A DNA stretch of 64,000 nt from Rhodoferax sp. (GCF_028688795.1 NZ_JAQTXM010000027.1:1-64000); one strand, 5' to 3'; positions 1-10,481 are shown, counted from the first letter of the stretch. A program made the numbers and translations. The notes: generated by a model from the letters alone, not told the origin.

Positions 1-192
1 GCTGGCCCTGAGGCACGTTATTGCCCGGCTGGTGTTTATGAGTTTGTGAAGAACGATGACAACACCGACCGCTTGCAGATCAATGCCGCGAATTGTGTGC
101 ATTGCAAGACCTGCGACATCAAGGACCTGACGCAGAACATTGTGTGGGTCACGCCCGAAGGTGGGGGCGGGCCGAATTATTCGGGGATGTAA
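1..192 (+). CDS. Electron transfer flavoprotein-ubiquinone oxidoreductase, C-terminal end (partial)
   Basis: The reading frame is open from the window edge to TAA at 190-192 and gives the last 63 residues. They carry the ferredoxin-like end of [13 protein letters not shown], then [14 protein letters not shown], a Cys cluster for the single [4Fe-4S] centre, and the usual closing stretch ending [10 protein letters not shown]. The enzyme passes electrons from reduced ETF (fatty acid and amino acid oxidation) to the membrane quinone pool. The N-terminal FAD part lies outside the window. A hairpin terminator follows at once, so the gene is not read into amt. Confidence 0.93.
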   Translation, partial: AGPEARYCPAGVYEFVKNDDNTDRLQINAANCVHCKTCDIKDLTQNIVWVTPEGGGGPNYSGM

Positions 193-211
193 GCGCTGTT
201 GAGTGCAACCG

Positions 212-240
212 TGGCCGCCCTCGGGCGGCCATCTGTTTTT
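212..240 (+). terminator. Rho-independent terminator after ETF-QO
   Basis: TGGCCGCCC and GGGCGGCCA form a perfect 9-bp GC-rich inverted repeat (212-231) around a 2-base loop. A run of five T follows at 236-240. It lies 20 bases after the ETF-QO stop. Confidence 0.85.
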
Positions 241-273
241 GGTGCCGGAGCGAACCACACTTTGCCTGGTTGC

Positions 274-363
274 TGCGCCAAAACGGTGATGAAGCATGCG
301 CTGGGAAGTACGCTGACGGTGCATGGCGAGGGTATTTGGGAGTCTGTGCACTAGTTTCATGCA
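274..363 (+). promoter_or_regulatory. Two NtrC-like enhancer sites upstream of amt copy 1
   Basis: TGCGCCAAAACGGTGAT (274-290) and TGCACTAGTTTCATGCA (347-363) are 17-bp imperfect dyads with the geometry of the NtrC consensus TGCACC-N5-GGTGCA. They lie about 120 and 45 bases upstream of a strong sigma-54 promoter. Similar sites stand before the second amt copy (6391-6407 and 6463-6479). The second site sits exactly at the left edge of the perfect 1.9-kb repeat. NtrC binding is inferred from sequence only. Confidence 0.55.
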
Positions 364-392
364 GTGAAAGCAAGATTACTGACAAGAAACTT

Positions 393-408
393 TGGCACAC
401 TCCTTGCA
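393..408 (+). promoter_or_regulatory. Sigma-54 promoter of amt copy 1
   Basis: TGGCACACTCCTTGCA matches the -24/-12 consensus TGGCAC-N5-TTGCW at every specified base. The -12 GC lies 27 bases before the amt ATG, which leaves a short leader. Together with the upstream NtrC-like sites this predicts expression under nitrogen limitation. Confidence 0.85.
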
Positions 409-434
409 CTGATTCTGTGGTCTGCAACTGCCAC

Positions 435-1763
435 ATGGAGCCCCCCTTGAAACCGTTCCAATCCCTGCGCTGGATCATCCCGGCCACCCTCACCCTTGGT
501 GCATCGTCCCTGTGGGCCCAAGCCGCCCCCGAGGCACCCACACTCAACTCGGGCGACACCGCCTTCGTATTTGCCTGCTGCATCGCAGTGTGGCTGATGA
601 CGATCCCCGGCCTGGCCCTGTTCTACGGCGGCTTGGCGCGCACCAAGAACGTCCTGTCCATCCTCATGCAGGTGTTCACCGTCTCCTCATTGATCACCGT
701 GTTGTGGGCGCTGTACGGCTACAGCCTGACCTTCACTGACGGCGGTTCACTGCAGTCGGTGATCGGTGGCCTGGACAAACTCTTCTTGAGGGGGGTGACC
801 AAAGACTCGCTGCAAGGCAGCATCCCCGAGCTGCTGTACTTCTACTTCATGCGGCTGTTTGCCGCCATCACCCCCACCATCATCGTGGGTGCGTTCGCAG
901 AACGCATCAAGTTTGCTGCCGTACTGGTCTTCATGGCGATCTGGTTCACCATCAACTACGTCCCCATGGCCCACATGGGTTGGGGTGGTGGCTGGGTGTT
1001 CCAGCTCGGCGCGCAAGACTTTGCCGGGGGCAACGTGGTGCACGTCAACGTGGGCATTGCTGCCTTGGTGGGTGCCTGGCTGGTGGGGGCGCGCAAGGGT
1101 GTGGGCACCTCGGCCATGTCACCGCATAACATGACCATGACCATGACCGGCGGCTCGCTGTTGTGGGTGGGCTGGCTGGCGTTTTGCGGCGGCTGCGTGC
1201 TTGCGGCCAACGGCTTCTCGATGCTGGTGGTGCTCAACACCATGCTCGCTGGCGCCGCAGGCACCCTGTCGTGGATGCTGGTGGAATGGATTCACCGCGG
1301 TCGCCCAAGCATGCTGGGCGCAGTCTCTGGTGCCATCGCCGGTCTGGTTGCCATCACGCCGGCCTGCGGTTTTGTGGGCCCCATGGGTGCGATTGCCATC
1401 GGCTTCATCGTCTCTCCCATCTGTGTCTGGGCGGTGGAGAAGCTCAAGCCCATGATTGGTCTGGACGACTCCTTTGACGTCTTTGGCGTGCACGGCGTGG
1501 GCGGCATCGTCGGCGGCATTCTGACCACCGTCTTTGCCATGCCTGCGCTGGGTGGTCTGGGCTTTGCTGAGGGCCGTGACTTTGGCTCGCAGATGCAAAT
1601 CCAACTGCTGGTCATTGGTTTTAGCATCGTGTATTCGGCCATCAGCAGCTTCATCGCCTTCAAGCTGGCGTCGCTGTTGTGCGGTGGCCTGCGCGTACAA
1701 GAGGACGACGAGATTGAGGGCCTGGACATGAGTTCACACGGCGAGCCGGGCTACAAGCTCTGA
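435..1763 (+). CDS. amt: Ammonium transporter Amt, copy 1
   Basis: This is a 442-residue Amt/MEP/Rh ammonium channel of the inner membrane. The start at 435 gives a signal peptide (hydrophobic stretch ending SSLWAQA), as in E. coli AmtB, so in-frame upstream starts inside the ETF-QO region are unlikely. About eleven membrane segments follow. The family signature DFAGGNVVH and the later GVHGVGGIVG, which carry the pore and signature histidines, are present. GlnK follows after 54 bases; in this pairing the PII protein closes the channel when ammonium is plentiful. The gene is base-identical to the copy at 6551-7879. Besides ammonium, the channel can carry methylammonium, which fits the methylamine genes nearby. 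Confidence 0.95.
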   Translation: MEPPLKPFQSLRWIIPATLTLGASSLWAQAAPEAPTLNSGDTAFVFACCIAVWLMTIPGLALFYGGLARTKNVLSILMQVFTVSSLITVLWALYGYSLTFTDGGSLQSVIGGLDKLFLRGVTKDSLQGSIPELLYFYFMRLFAAITPTIIVGAFAERIKFAAVLVFMAIWFTINYVPMAHMGWGGGWVFQLGAQDFAGGNVVHVNVGIAALVGAWLVGARKGVGTSAMSPHNMTMTMTGGSLLWVGWLAFCGGCVLAANGFSMLVVLNTMLAGAAGTLSWMLVEWIHRGRPSMLGAVSGAIAGLVAITPACGFVGPMGAIAIGFIVSPICVWAVEKLKPMIGLDDSFDVFGVHGVGGIVGGILTTVFAMPALGGLGFAEGRDFGSQMQIQLLVIGFSIVYSAISSFIAFKLASLLCGGLRVQEDDEIEGLDMSSHGEPGYKL

Positions 1764-2155
<392 letters not shown>

Positions 2156-2156
<1 letters not shown>

Positions 2157-4525
2157 TGAGCTTGCCTGGAGATGCCCTGCACGTCCGCCCTCCGGTGGCG
2201 ACGCACGTGCGCGAACCCGCGCTGTCCCTGCGCACGCCGACCCTGGAACGCTACCGCGTGGCAGGCGGTGGCCTGACCGTGGTGGCTCTGGCCGCAGGCG
2301 ACGCGCTGGAGGTGATCGATCCCGAGGGCCTGCAGGCCTGCGAGTTGCTGGCCTGGGATGCCCAAGGCCGCGACGCCCTGGCAGCGTTGGGTCTTCAGGC
2401 CTCACCCGGCGCGGGTGGCACGGCCCGGCTGTTGCAGCGTCAGCACCCCGCCTTGCGCCTGGTGCACGCTGGCCTGTGCCGCCGCGGTATTGACCTGGAC
2501 CACCTGCCTGCGCCCTGCCTGCTCTGGCCAGCGGGTGGCTTGGCGGGCCAGCGACAACGCTGCACGGCCTCCGGCGAGGTGCTGGTGCTGGTTGCAGCCC
2601 CAGGCGCGGACGGCAGCGTCCACGATCAAAACTCGCCAACCCCATTGGCCCTGCATGTGCACCGCAGCAGCCACCGCATCCTCACCGCTGTGCCACTGCC
2701 CGACCCGTTGGGGGAGGTGGTGGACGAATTCACCATCGCGCCGGGTACGGCGCGCAGTTACACCGTGGCGAAGGGTCAGTACATTCAAGTCATCGACGTT
2801 GCCGGGCGCCAGTGTTCCGACTTCGTGGCCTTCAACCGCGCAGCGCTTGACCGTGGCATCGAGCAGGAGCTTGACCCCACGGTCACGCGCACGCTCGGTG
2901 CCCGGGCTTACCCCGGCCCTGGGCTGCATTCGCGCTTCTTTGACCGTGAGATGCAACCCGTGCTCGAACTGGTGCAAGACACCGTGGGCCGCCATGACAC
3001 GTTCGGCCTGGCCTGTGCGGCGCGTTATTACGAAGGCATGGGTTACTTCGGCCACGCCAATTGCAGCGACAACCTGTCCCGCGAACTTGCCTCTTACGGG
3101 GTGCGTGGGCGACCGGGCTGGCCAGCCATCAACTTTTTCTACAACACGGGTGTGGACGCCCACAATCAGATGACCATGGATGAACCCTGGTCACGCCCAG
3201 GCGACCACGTGCTGCTGCGTGCGCTTGACGACATGGTCTGCGCCAACACCTCATGCCCGGACGACATCGACCCCGCCAATGGCTGGATGCCGACCGACAT
3301 CCACGTTCGAATTTACGCTGCCCAGGAGCGCTTTAGCATGGCCCTTGCCCACCGACCTACCCCCGACGCCGAACCCGTGATGACACGCGAGAGCGGGTTT
3401 CACGCCGATACGTCGGCCCTCACCCGTCAATTCACCGACTACCGCGGCTGGTGGACACCCACCCGCTACGACGGCCATGGCGCTATCGCCGAGTACCACG
3501 CCTGCCGCGAGCGGGTCGCGGTGATGGACCTGTCGGCCTTGCGCAAGTTCGAGGTCATCGGCCCAGACGCCGAAGCGCTGATGCAGTATTGCCTGACGCG
3601 CGACATCAAGAAGCTGGCGGTGGGCCAGGTGGTGTATTCAGCCATGTGTTATCCGCACGGCGGCATGCTTGACGACGGCACCTTGCTGCGGCTGGGCCCA
3701 GACAACTTTCGCTGGATTTGTGGTGAGGACTACGGCGGCATCTGGCTGCGTGAACAGGCCAACAAGCTGGGCATGAAGGTCTGGGTCAAATCGGCCAGCG
3801 ACCATATCCATAACGTTGCCGTGCAGGGGCCGCGCTCGCGCGAGCTGTTGCGCCAGATGGTGTGGTCGCCTGGCACGCAGCCAGTGCTCGACAACCTGGG
3901 CTGGTTCCGCTTTTTGGTTGGGCGCCTTGATGACCACAACGGCTGTCCGCTCATGGTCTCACGCACCGGCTATACCGGCGAGCTGGGCTACGAGGTCTGG
4001 TGCCACCCCAGCGACGCACCCCGCGTCTGGGCTCGCTTGTGGGAACTCGGTGCGCCGCTCGGCCTCTCGCCACTCGGTCTGGACGCACTCGACACCCTGC
4101 GCATTGAAGCTGGCCTGGTGTTTGCCGGCCACGAGTTTTGCGACCAGACTGACCCTTTCGAAGCTGGCATTGGTTTTTGTGTGCCACTAAAGAGCAAGGC
4201 AGATGACTTCATCGGGCGCGATGCACTGCTGGAGCGCAGCGCACACCCGCAGCGCAAACTTGTCGGTCTGCAGCTTGATGGCAACGAAATGGCAGCGCAC
4301 GGCGATGGTGTCTATGTTGGTCACGCCCAGGTCGGTGTGGTCACCAGCGCCACGCGCTCGCCGCACGCGGGTCAGAACGTCGCGCTGTGCCGCATGACGG
4401 TGAGTAACGCCGTGGTCGGTACAAAGGTTGAAATTGGCAAGCTCGACGGGCACCAGAAGCGTTTGCCCGCCAGCGTGTCGGCACCGATCTTCTACGACCC
4501 CGACAAGAGCCGCGTACGCGCCTGA
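2156..4525 (+). CDS. tdm: Trimethylamine N-oxide demethylase-like protein (DUF1989-GcvT fusion)
   Basis: The 789-residue protein joins DUF1989-like sequence (roughly residues 185-400, with Cys-bearing motifs GRQCSDFVAFN and CANTSCPDD, preceded by a weaker similar segment) to a tetrahydrofolate-binding GcvT aminomethyltransferase part (about 420-780, GYTGELGYEVW). This architecture and length match Tdm, which splits trimethylamine N-oxide into dimethylamine and formaldehyde; the GcvT part may capture the C1 unit on folate. The divergent tmm gene 400 bases downstream supplies the substrate, which supports the call. The ATG overlaps the glnK stop. A 5' fragment of the same gene recurs after the second repeat. 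A general urea-carboxylase-associated or dimethylglycine enzyme is a less likely alternative. Confidence 0.85.
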
Positions 4526-4565
4526 GCACCTGGCCCCTGCGGGGGCTGTGCCGGTGCCGCCTTGC

Positions 4566-4913
4566 TCAGTTCACAGGCTCACTGCCAAAGACCTTGAGAC
4601 CCACCACCCCGGCCACGATCAACAACAGGCAAAGAAGCCGGGGCGTGTTGGCCGCCTCGTTCAGAAACAAGATGCCATAAAGCACCGTGCTAACGGCGCC
4701 AATACCCACCCACACCGCGTAGGCCGTGCCCATCGGCACGGTGCGCATGGCCAGCGAGAGCAGGTACAGGCTCAGCACGATGAAGCCGGCGCAGTACAGC
4801 GAAGGCCACAGGCGGGTAAAGCCATCGGTCCGCGCAATGGCTGCGGCCCAGACCACTTCACAAACACCGGCCCCCAGCAGCAGCCACCAACCGGTTTGAG
4901 GGCCAACGACCAT
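4566..4913 (-). CDS. sugE: Small multidrug resistance transporter, SugE/Gdx type
   Basis: The 115-residue protein has four membrane segments and the SMR family glutamate in CEVVWA. GTAYAVWVGIGAV is characteristic of the SugE/Gdx subgroup, which exports guanidinium or quaternary ammonium ions by proton antiport as an antiparallel dimer. It lies 9 bases after tmm in the same direction, preceded by AGAAG, so the two form an operon. The context suggests a role in exporting a cationic amine or a toxic by-product, but the substrate is inferred. It faces tdm tail to tail. Confidence 0.88.
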   Translation of the reverse strand: MVVGPQTGWWLLLGAGVCEVVWAAAIARTDGFTRLWPSLYCAGFIVLSLYLLSLAMRTVPMGTAYAVWVGIGAVSTVLYGILFLNEAANTPRLLCLLLIVAGVVGLKVFGSEPVN

Positions 4914-4922
4914 CGGATTCTT

Positions 4923-6266
4923 CTATGGGTGCGCGAGGTAACTCTCCAGCGAGTCGTCTAGAGCGTCCTGCCACGGAGTGTGGTGCGGTGCCGCCATGGT
5001 GCCGGTCATGAGCGAGGGGTAGCACTTGTTGCGGTAGCCCATGATGTCCTCATACTTGTCATGCTTCCAGTCGAGGAAGGTCTTGTTGACCGCAGCGATA
5101 TTGAAGCTCGGGTAGTCGGTGGCATCGATCAGGGTCTGGATGTACTTGCCCTGGAACTCGAACATCTGCTGAGCATCTTCCAACGCCAGTTCTTCCTCAC
5201 GCCACCGCAGGTTTTCCTCTCGCATCACTTCTTGCGAGGGCAGCGGAATGCGACCGAGCATGATGTCACGCGCGTACCAGGCCTGGGCGTCGAACATGTT
5301 GAAGCTGTACCACTGGTCCTGCATGCCCAGGTAGATCAGTTGCGGGTTCTCTTCCCAGCACACGCCCTTGTACAGGTCCAGCGGCCACAGGCGGTTGGCG
5401 GTCTTCAGGCGCAATGCTTCTGGCAAGAAGGGAAAGTGGTGCTTGTAGCCGGTGCACAGGATGACGGCATCGACGTGTTTGCTGCTGCCGTCCGCGAAGT
5501 GCGCGGTATTGCCCTCAACCTTGAGCAGTTGCGGTTTTTCCTCCCAGTTGTCCGGCCACTTATAGCCCATGGGGCTGGTGCGGTAGCAACTGGTGATCGA
5601 GCGTGCGCCGTACTTCCAGCACTGTGAGCCGATGTCTTCCGCCGAGTAGCTGGCGCCGACGATGAGCACATCCTTGCCCTTGAACTCCAACGCATCACGG
5701 AAGTCGTGCGCATGCAGCACGCGGCCACCGAAGGTTTCGAAGCCTTCGAAATAGGGTACGTTGGGCGTCGAGAAATGGCCACTGGCCACCACCACCCAGT
5801 CGAACTCTTCGCTGCAGGTCAAGTCCTGTTGGTGGTCGTGCGCGGTGACCGTGAACTTGCGGGTGCCCTCGTCGTAGCTCACGAGACGCGCGGCGGTGTT
5901 GAAGCGGATGTACTTGCGCACACCGGCCTTTTCGACACGACCCTTGATGTAGTCCCACAGCACCTCACGCGGCGGGTAGGAACCCATGGGCCGGCCAAAG
6001 TGTTCGTCGAAGGTGTAGTCGGCGAACTCCAGACATTCCTTCGGTCCGTTCGACCAGAGGTACCGGTACATGCTGCCATGCACCGGCTCGCCGTGTTCGT
6101 CCAGGCCGGTACGCCAGGTGTAGTTCCACATGCCACCCCAGTCCGACTGTTTTTCAAAGCACACCAGCTCCGGAATCTCGGCACCTGCGGCCTGGGCGGA
6201 TTGGAAAGCCCGCAGTTGTGCCAGGCCAGAAGGACCAGCGCCGATGACGGCGACACGCTTGTTCAT
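4923..6266 (-). CDS. tmm: Trimethylamine monooxygenase (flavin-containing monooxygenase)
   Basis: The 447-residue bacterial FMO has the FAD motif GAGPSG at residues 9-14, the FMO fingerprint [11 protein letters not shown], and a second nucleotide motif [11 protein letters not shown] for NADPH. Length and the C-terminal half ([17 protein letters not shown]) agree with Tmm, which oxidises trimethylamine to its N-oxide in the cytoplasm. The start at 6266 has AGGAG seven bases upstream; a longer in-frame extension lacks such a site. With tdm it gives trimethylamine to N-oxide to dimethylamine plus formaldehyde. A sigma-54 promoter candidate precedes it. No dimethylamine monooxygenase is in the window. 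Confidence 0.9.
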   Translation of the reverse strand: MNKRVAVIGAGPSGLAQLRAFQSAQAAGAEIPELVCFEKQSDWGGMWNYTWRTGLDEHGEPVHGSMYRYLWSNGPKECLEFADYTFDEHFGRPMGSYPPREVLWDYIKGRVEKAGVRKYIRFNTAARLVSYDEGTRKFTVTAHDHQQDLTCSEEFDWVVVASGHFSTPNVPYFEGFETFGGRVLHAHDFRDALEFKGKDVLIVGASYSAEDIGSQCWKYGARSITSCYRTSPMGYKWPDNWEEKPQLLKVEGNTAHFADGSSKHVDAVILCTGYKHHFPFLPEALRLKTANRLWPLDLYKGVCWEENPQLIYLGMQDQWYSFNMFDAQAWYARDIMLGRIPLPSQEVMREENLRWREEELALEDAQQMFEFQGKYIQTLIDATDYPSFNIAAVNKTFLDWKHDKYEDIMGYRNKCYPSLMTGTMAAPHHTPWQDALDDSLESYLAHP

Positions 6267-6324
6267 GCAAATACTCCTAAACGTAAAATGGTTAAACAGT
6301 GGGAAACTTTTGTTCCCTATGTGA

Positions 6325-6340
6325 AGCACAAGACATGCCA
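6325..6340 (-). promoter_or_regulatory. Candidate sigma-54 promoter of tmm-sugE
   Basis: On the minus strand TGGCATGTCTTGTGCT fits TGGCAC-N5-TTGCW with the invariant GG and GC at correct spacing. The transcription start would fall near 6314, about 48 bases before the tmm ATG. A dyad GTGCATTTGCAC lies just upstream at 6352-6363. Both are read from sequence only. Confidence 0.55.
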
Positions 6341-6390
6341 GCGGTTATGTCGTGCATTTGCACTGCCGACAGGGGGCTCGATGGGTTTAC

Positions 6391-6479
6391 TGCGCCAAAA
6401 AGGTGATTAGGGGTGAGGGAAAAGAGCGACAGCGGTGCATGGAGTGGGGAAAGGGGAGCGGATGCACTAGTTTCATGCA
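6391..6479 (+). promoter_or_regulatory. NtrC-like enhancer sites upstream of amt copy 2
   Basis: TGCGCCAAAAAGGTGAT (6391-6407) and TGCACTAGTTTCATGCA (6463-6479) repeat the arrangement before amt copy 1. The first lies outside the perfect repeat and differs by one base from its counterpart, while the bases around it are much more diverged. The retained spacing suggests selection on the sites. They could also serve the divergent tmm promoter at 6325-6340. Confidence 0.55.
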
Positions 6480-6508
6480 GTGAAAGCAAGATTACTGACA
6501 AGAAACTT

Positions 6509-6524
6509 TGGCACACTCCTTGCA
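6509..6524 (+). promoter_or_regulatory. Sigma-54 promoter of amt copy 2
   Basis: TGGCACACTCCTTGCA, identical to the promoter at 393-408 and inside the perfect repeat. Confidence 0.85.
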
Positions 6525-6550
6525 CTGATTCTGTGGTCTGCAACTGCCAC

Positions 6551-7879
6551 ATGGAGCCCCCCTTGAAACCGTTCCAATCCCTGCGCTGGATCATCCCGGC
6601 CACCCTCACCCTTGGTGCATCGTCCCTGTGGGCCCAAGCCGCCCCCGAGGCACCCACACTCAACTCGGGCGACACCGCCTTCGTATTTGCCTGCTGCATC
6701 GCAGTGTGGCTGATGACGATCCCCGGCCTGGCCCTGTTCTACGGCGGCTTGGCGCGCACCAAGAACGTCCTGTCCATCCTCATGCAGGTGTTCACCGTCT
6801 CCTCATTGATCACCGTGTTGTGGGCGCTGTACGGCTACAGCCTGACCTTCACTGACGGCGGTTCACTGCAGTCGGTGATCGGTGGCCTGGACAAACTCTT
6901 CTTGAGGGGGGTGACCAAAGACTCGCTGCAAGGCAGCATCCCCGAGCTGCTGTACTTCTACTTCATGCGGCTGTTTGCCGCCATCACCCCCACCATCATC
7001 GTGGGTGCGTTCGCAGAACGCATCAAGTTTGCTGCCGTACTGGTCTTCATGGCGATCTGGTTCACCATCAACTACGTCCCCATGGCCCACATGGGTTGGG
7101 GTGGTGGCTGGGTGTTCCAGCTCGGCGCGCAAGACTTTGCCGGGGGCAACGTGGTGCACGTCAACGTGGGCATTGCTGCCTTGGTGGGTGCCTGGCTGGT
7201 GGGGGCGCGCAAGGGTGTGGGCACCTCGGCCATGTCACCGCATAACATGACCATGACCATGACCGGCGGCTCGCTGTTGTGGGTGGGCTGGCTGGCGTTT
7301 TGCGGCGGCTGCGTGCTTGCGGCCAACGGCTTCTCGATGCTGGTGGTGCTCAACACCATGCTCGCTGGCGCCGCAGGCACCCTGTCGTGGATGCTGGTGG
7401 AATGGATTCACCGCGGTCGCCCAAGCATGCTGGGCGCAGTCTCTGGTGCCATCGCCGGTCTGGTTGCCATCACGCCGGCCTGCGGTTTTGTGGGCCCCAT
7501 GGGTGCGATTGCCATCGGCTTCATCGTCTCTCCCATCTGTGTCTGGGCGGTGGAGAAGCTCAAGCCCATGATTGGTCTGGACGACTCCTTTGACGTCTTT
7601 GGCGTGCACGGCGTGGGCGGCATCGTCGGCGGCATTCTGACCACCGTCTTTGCCATGCCTGCGCTGGGTGGTCTGGGCTTTGCTGAGGGCCGTGACTTTG
7701 GCTCGCAGATGCAAATCCAACTGCTGGTCATTGGTTTTAGCATCGTGTATTCGGCCATCAGCAGCTTCATCGCCTTCAAGCTGGCGTCGCTGTTGTGCGG
7801 TGGCCTGCGCGTACAAGAGGACGACGAGATTGAGGGCCTGGACATGAGTTCACACGGCGAGCCGGGCTACAAGCTCTGA
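6551..7879 (+). CDS. amt: Ammonium transporter Amt, copy 2
   Basis: The gene encodes the same 442-residue signal-peptide-bearing Amt channel as at 435-1763, with identical DNA through gene and promoter. It is divergent from tmm; the 284-base gap between them holds both sigma-54 promoters and the NtrC-like sites. Perfect identity means transcripts and short reads from the two copies cannot be told apart. Gene dosage may be the only functional consequence. Confidence 0.93.
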   Translation: MEPPLKPFQSLRWIIPATLTLGASSLWAQAAPEAPTLNSGDTAFVFACCIAVWLMTIPGLALFYGGLARTKNVLSILMQVFTVSSLITVLWALYGYSLTFTDGGSLQSVIGGLDKLFLRGVTKDSLQGSIPELLYFYFMRLFAAITPTIIVGAFAERIKFAAVLVFMAIWFTINYVPMAHMGWGGGWVFQLGAQDFAGGNVVHVNVGIAALVGAWLVGARKGVGTSAMSPHNMTMTMTGGSLLWVGWLAFCGGCVLAANGFSMLVVLNTMLAGAAGTLSWMLVEWIHRGRPSMLGAVSGAIAGLVAITPACGFVGPMGAIAIGFIVSPICVWAVEKLKPMIGLDDSFDVFGVHGVGGIVGGILTTVFAMPALGGLGFAEGRDFGSQMQIQLLVIGFSIVYSAISSFIAFKLASLLCGGLRVQEDDEIEGLDMSSHGEPGYKL

Positions 7880-8271
<392 letters not shown>

Positions 8272-8272
<1 letters not shown>

Positions 8273-8526
8273 TGAGCTTGCCTGGAGATGCCCTGCACGT
8301 CCGCCCTCCGGTGGCGACGCACGTGCGCGAACCCGCGCTGTCCCTGCGCACGCCGACCCTGGAACGCTACCGCGTGGCAGGCGGTGGCCTGACCGTGGTG
8401 GCTCTGGCTTGCGAGCTGATGGCCTTGCACGCGAGGCCTTGGCGGCCTTCGGTGCCCGTTTCCAAAGCAGCAAAGACTTCGCGCGCACGACAAGTTGCGG
8501 CAATGCCATGGACCAGTGAAAAATAG
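8272..8526 (+). pseudogene. tdm: Truncated 5' fragment of tdm
   Basis: The first 137 bases are identical to intact tdm (about 45 codons), after which the frame runs for about 39 unrelated codons to TAG at 8524-8526. The 84-codon product lacks the DUF1989 metal site and the whole GcvT part, so it cannot be a demethylase. The fragment marks the right-hand breakpoint of the duplication. I do not recognise the sequence joined to it. Confidence 0.85.
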
Positions 8527-8562
8527 TGTCCCAATTTTTTCCTTCGTTGCGGGCCAATTTGC

Positions 8563-9294
8563 TCAACCGAGCATGTGCTTAACTACCCAGTCAGCATCAT
8601 CCAGCGGCAAGTCATGGCCCGCAGTCGGGTGCTCTGCCAGCGGCCAGTGCCAAGCGCGTGCCACCGACCTTGAACACTGCACACTCACCAGACTGTCAAG
8701 CGTGCTGGCCAACAGCAGCGTGGGCGTGGCAGGGGATTGCGCTGGCGCGGTAAAGCGTGCGGCGGCCCACAGCTGTCGCAGGGAATTCAGGGGCGACACA
8801 GGGTGCAATTGGCGCAGGTTGACCCAGTCATTGATCACATCCGGGTCGCTCAGGCGGCTGGTCATGCGCCAGATGGTGTGCTCCCAGTCGCTGGCGTTGG
8901 CAGCGCTCAACACCAGGCGTGCGATCGTAGCGATGTTGCGGGGCTGAAAGCGCTGGTAAAACGGGTTGAACGGGCGCAGGCTGGTGTTGATCAACACCTG
9001 TCTTGAAATTTCCTCAGGGTAAGTCTGTGCCCAGGCCACGGCCACCATGGCGCCCAGCGACATGGCCAGCACGTGGTAGGGCGGTTGAATGCCTTTTTCT
9101 TCAAGCTGGCCGCGGCAATGCGCAACCATGCCTTGTACTGTCCACGGACTGGCTTGGTCATGCCACACGCCGTTGCCAGCAAAGTCCAGCGGCAGCAGCA
9201 CATCGTCAGGGCAGGCTTGTTGCATCAAGGGCAAAAAGCTGCCCCAGTGGCCGCTTTCACGCGTCAAACCTCGCAGCAAGAGCCAGGTGGTCAT
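8563..9294 (-). CDS. Alpha/beta hydrolase
   Basis: The 243-residue protein has the alpha/beta-hydrolase pattern: an early strand MTTWLLLRGLTRE supplying an oxyanion loop, the nucleophile elbow AMSLGAM with Ser (first Gly of GxSxG replaced by Ala), a late Asp in STLDSLV and the catalytic His in AGHDLPLDD. No signal peptide is visible, so it is probably cytoplasmic. Substrate is unknown; carboxylesterase or acyl-hydrolase activity is plausible. It follows the M14 peptidase gene by 6 bases, so the pair is likely an operon. The 36-base gap to the tdm fragment holds nothing recognisable. Confidence 0.8.
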   Translation of the reverse strand: MTTWLLLRGLTRESGHWGSFLPLMQQACPDDVLLPLDFAGNGVWHDQASPWTVQGMVAHCRGQLEEKGIQPPYHVLAMSLGAMVAVAWAQTYPEEISRQVLINTSLRPFNPFYQRFQPRNIATIARLVLSAANASDWEHTIWRMTSRLSDPDVINDWVNLRQLHPVSPLNSLRQLWAAARFTAPAQSPATPTLLLASTLDSLVSVQCSRSVARAWHWPLAEHPTAGHDLPLDDADWVVKHMLG

Positions 9295-9300
9295 GGCGTG

Positions 9301-10314
9301 TCAGTACCAGTCCAGCAGCGCTTGTGCGTGCAATAGTGCCCGTTGCTCGGCGTTGGGCAACCACAACCGGTGGCCACTGGCTGCCCTGGAAAGAAAGTCC
9401 AGCAGCGACTGGTGCTGGCGCAGCACCCGCTGTTGCCGGTGCTCAATCAGCGGGTTGAAAATGCCGTGGCGGGAAAACAATTGACGGGGGTTCTTTTTTA
9501 CCCACAACCATGACCCCATTTCCAGCGTCAGGGGCAAAAAAATGCGCTCAGGCTTGGCCAGAGATTGCAGGTACAGGTGGTCCCACAAATCGCCATGCGC
9601 CAGGTATTGCAGGCTTTGTGGCTCCACCACATAGCGGTGGTAGCTGTTGGACTGCACAAAAATGTTTTTCAGCGCTTGTAGCTCGGCCAGATGGGCCATG
9701 GGTTCGCGCTTGTGGGCAAAAGGAAACCAGAGCCGGTCGCGTGTGCCAAAACCAGAGTGGCAGTCCACGCACAGGCTGAAGGCGCGCGGAAAAAATTCAC
9801 GCTCGATGACTTCGCAGATGGCTTGGTTTTCAACCTCCATGGGCGCATTCAGCGGGCCCCGGTACCACGGCAAGCTGGCGCTGTAGCGTTGGCCGCCCAC
9901 CAGAAAGGGCACCGGCTCTTGCGCCTGCACTGGTGCGTTGCGCATCAAATCCACGCCGTGCGGGTTGGCCCGTGTGCCCAGTGCCATGCCGCCGGGGTTG
10001 ACGATGGGCATGAACACCAGGCGCACCGATTCAAGTTGCTGGTGCAGCGTGCTATCCCACTGCAGACGCATCACCAGGCTTTGCAGGTAAGCAATCACCA
10101 CCTCGGCACCGATGCGCTCCAGGCCGTGCACGCCGCCAAAGTACCCGACGATGGGCGCGGTGGGGTCTGGGCTGCCCAGCGCGATGGCATACACCGGCAG
10201 TTGGCTGCCGTCTGGGAGGCTGACATGGCGCACCACCCGCACGTCGAGTTTTTTGGCGCCCAGCTCAATGATGCGCTCCAGCGCAGAGAGTTCCGGCAGT
10301 TTGGTGCGTGTCAC
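9301..10314 (-). CDS. M14-family zinc carboxypeptidase-like protein
   Basis: The 337-residue protein has the zinc pattern of M14 peptidases: HGLE (His and Glu ligands, near residue 64), a later His ligand in DCHSG, and a candidate general-base Glu in LTLEMGSW. The substrate-pocket stretch VNPGGMALGTRANPHGVDL is also family-like. No export signal is seen, which points to a cytoplasmic enzyme, perhaps acting on peptides or amide-linked compounds. It is first in a two-gene operon with the alpha/beta hydrolase. The exact substrate cannot be read from sequence. Confidence 0.8.
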   Translation of the reverse strand: MTRTKLPELSALERIIELGAKKLDVRVVRHVSLPDGSQLPVYAIALGSPDPTAPIVGYFGGVHGLERIGAEVVIAYLQSLVMRLQWDSTLHQQLESVRLVFMPIVNPGGMALGTRANPHGVDLMRNAPVQAQEPVPFLVGGQRYSASLPWYRGPLNAPMEVENQAICEVIEREFFPRAFSLCVDCHSGFGTRDRLWFPFAHKREPMAHLAELQALKNIFVQSNSYHRYVVEPQSLQYLAHGDLWDHLYLQSLAKPERIFLPLTLEMGSWLWVKKNPRQLFSRHGIFNPLIEHRQQRVLRQHQSLLDFLSRAASGHRLWLPNAEQRALLHAQALLDWY

Positions 10315-10481
10315 AAATTACCGATCAAAAAGCATATTGAGTTTCCATCCGGTGGGAGCTTACGGCCCAGCGCGCTAGTCTGAAAGCGGTTTCGAGTACC
10401 GTACCTGGGTGGCGGGACATGACATCAAACTGTCATGCTTGGCCCCTACCCTTGGTTGCAGTTAACAAGGGAGTTTTGCAA

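Noticed and set aside
93..434. Longer amt product starting inside the ETF-QO gene
   Set aside because: It overlaps ETF-QO in another frame, crosses a terminator and the sigma-54 promoter, and the 435 start gives a normal signal peptide.
4533..4546. Hairpin GCCCC-TGCG-GGGGC after tdm as a terminator
   Set aside because: Stem is only five pairs and no T tract follows on either strand.
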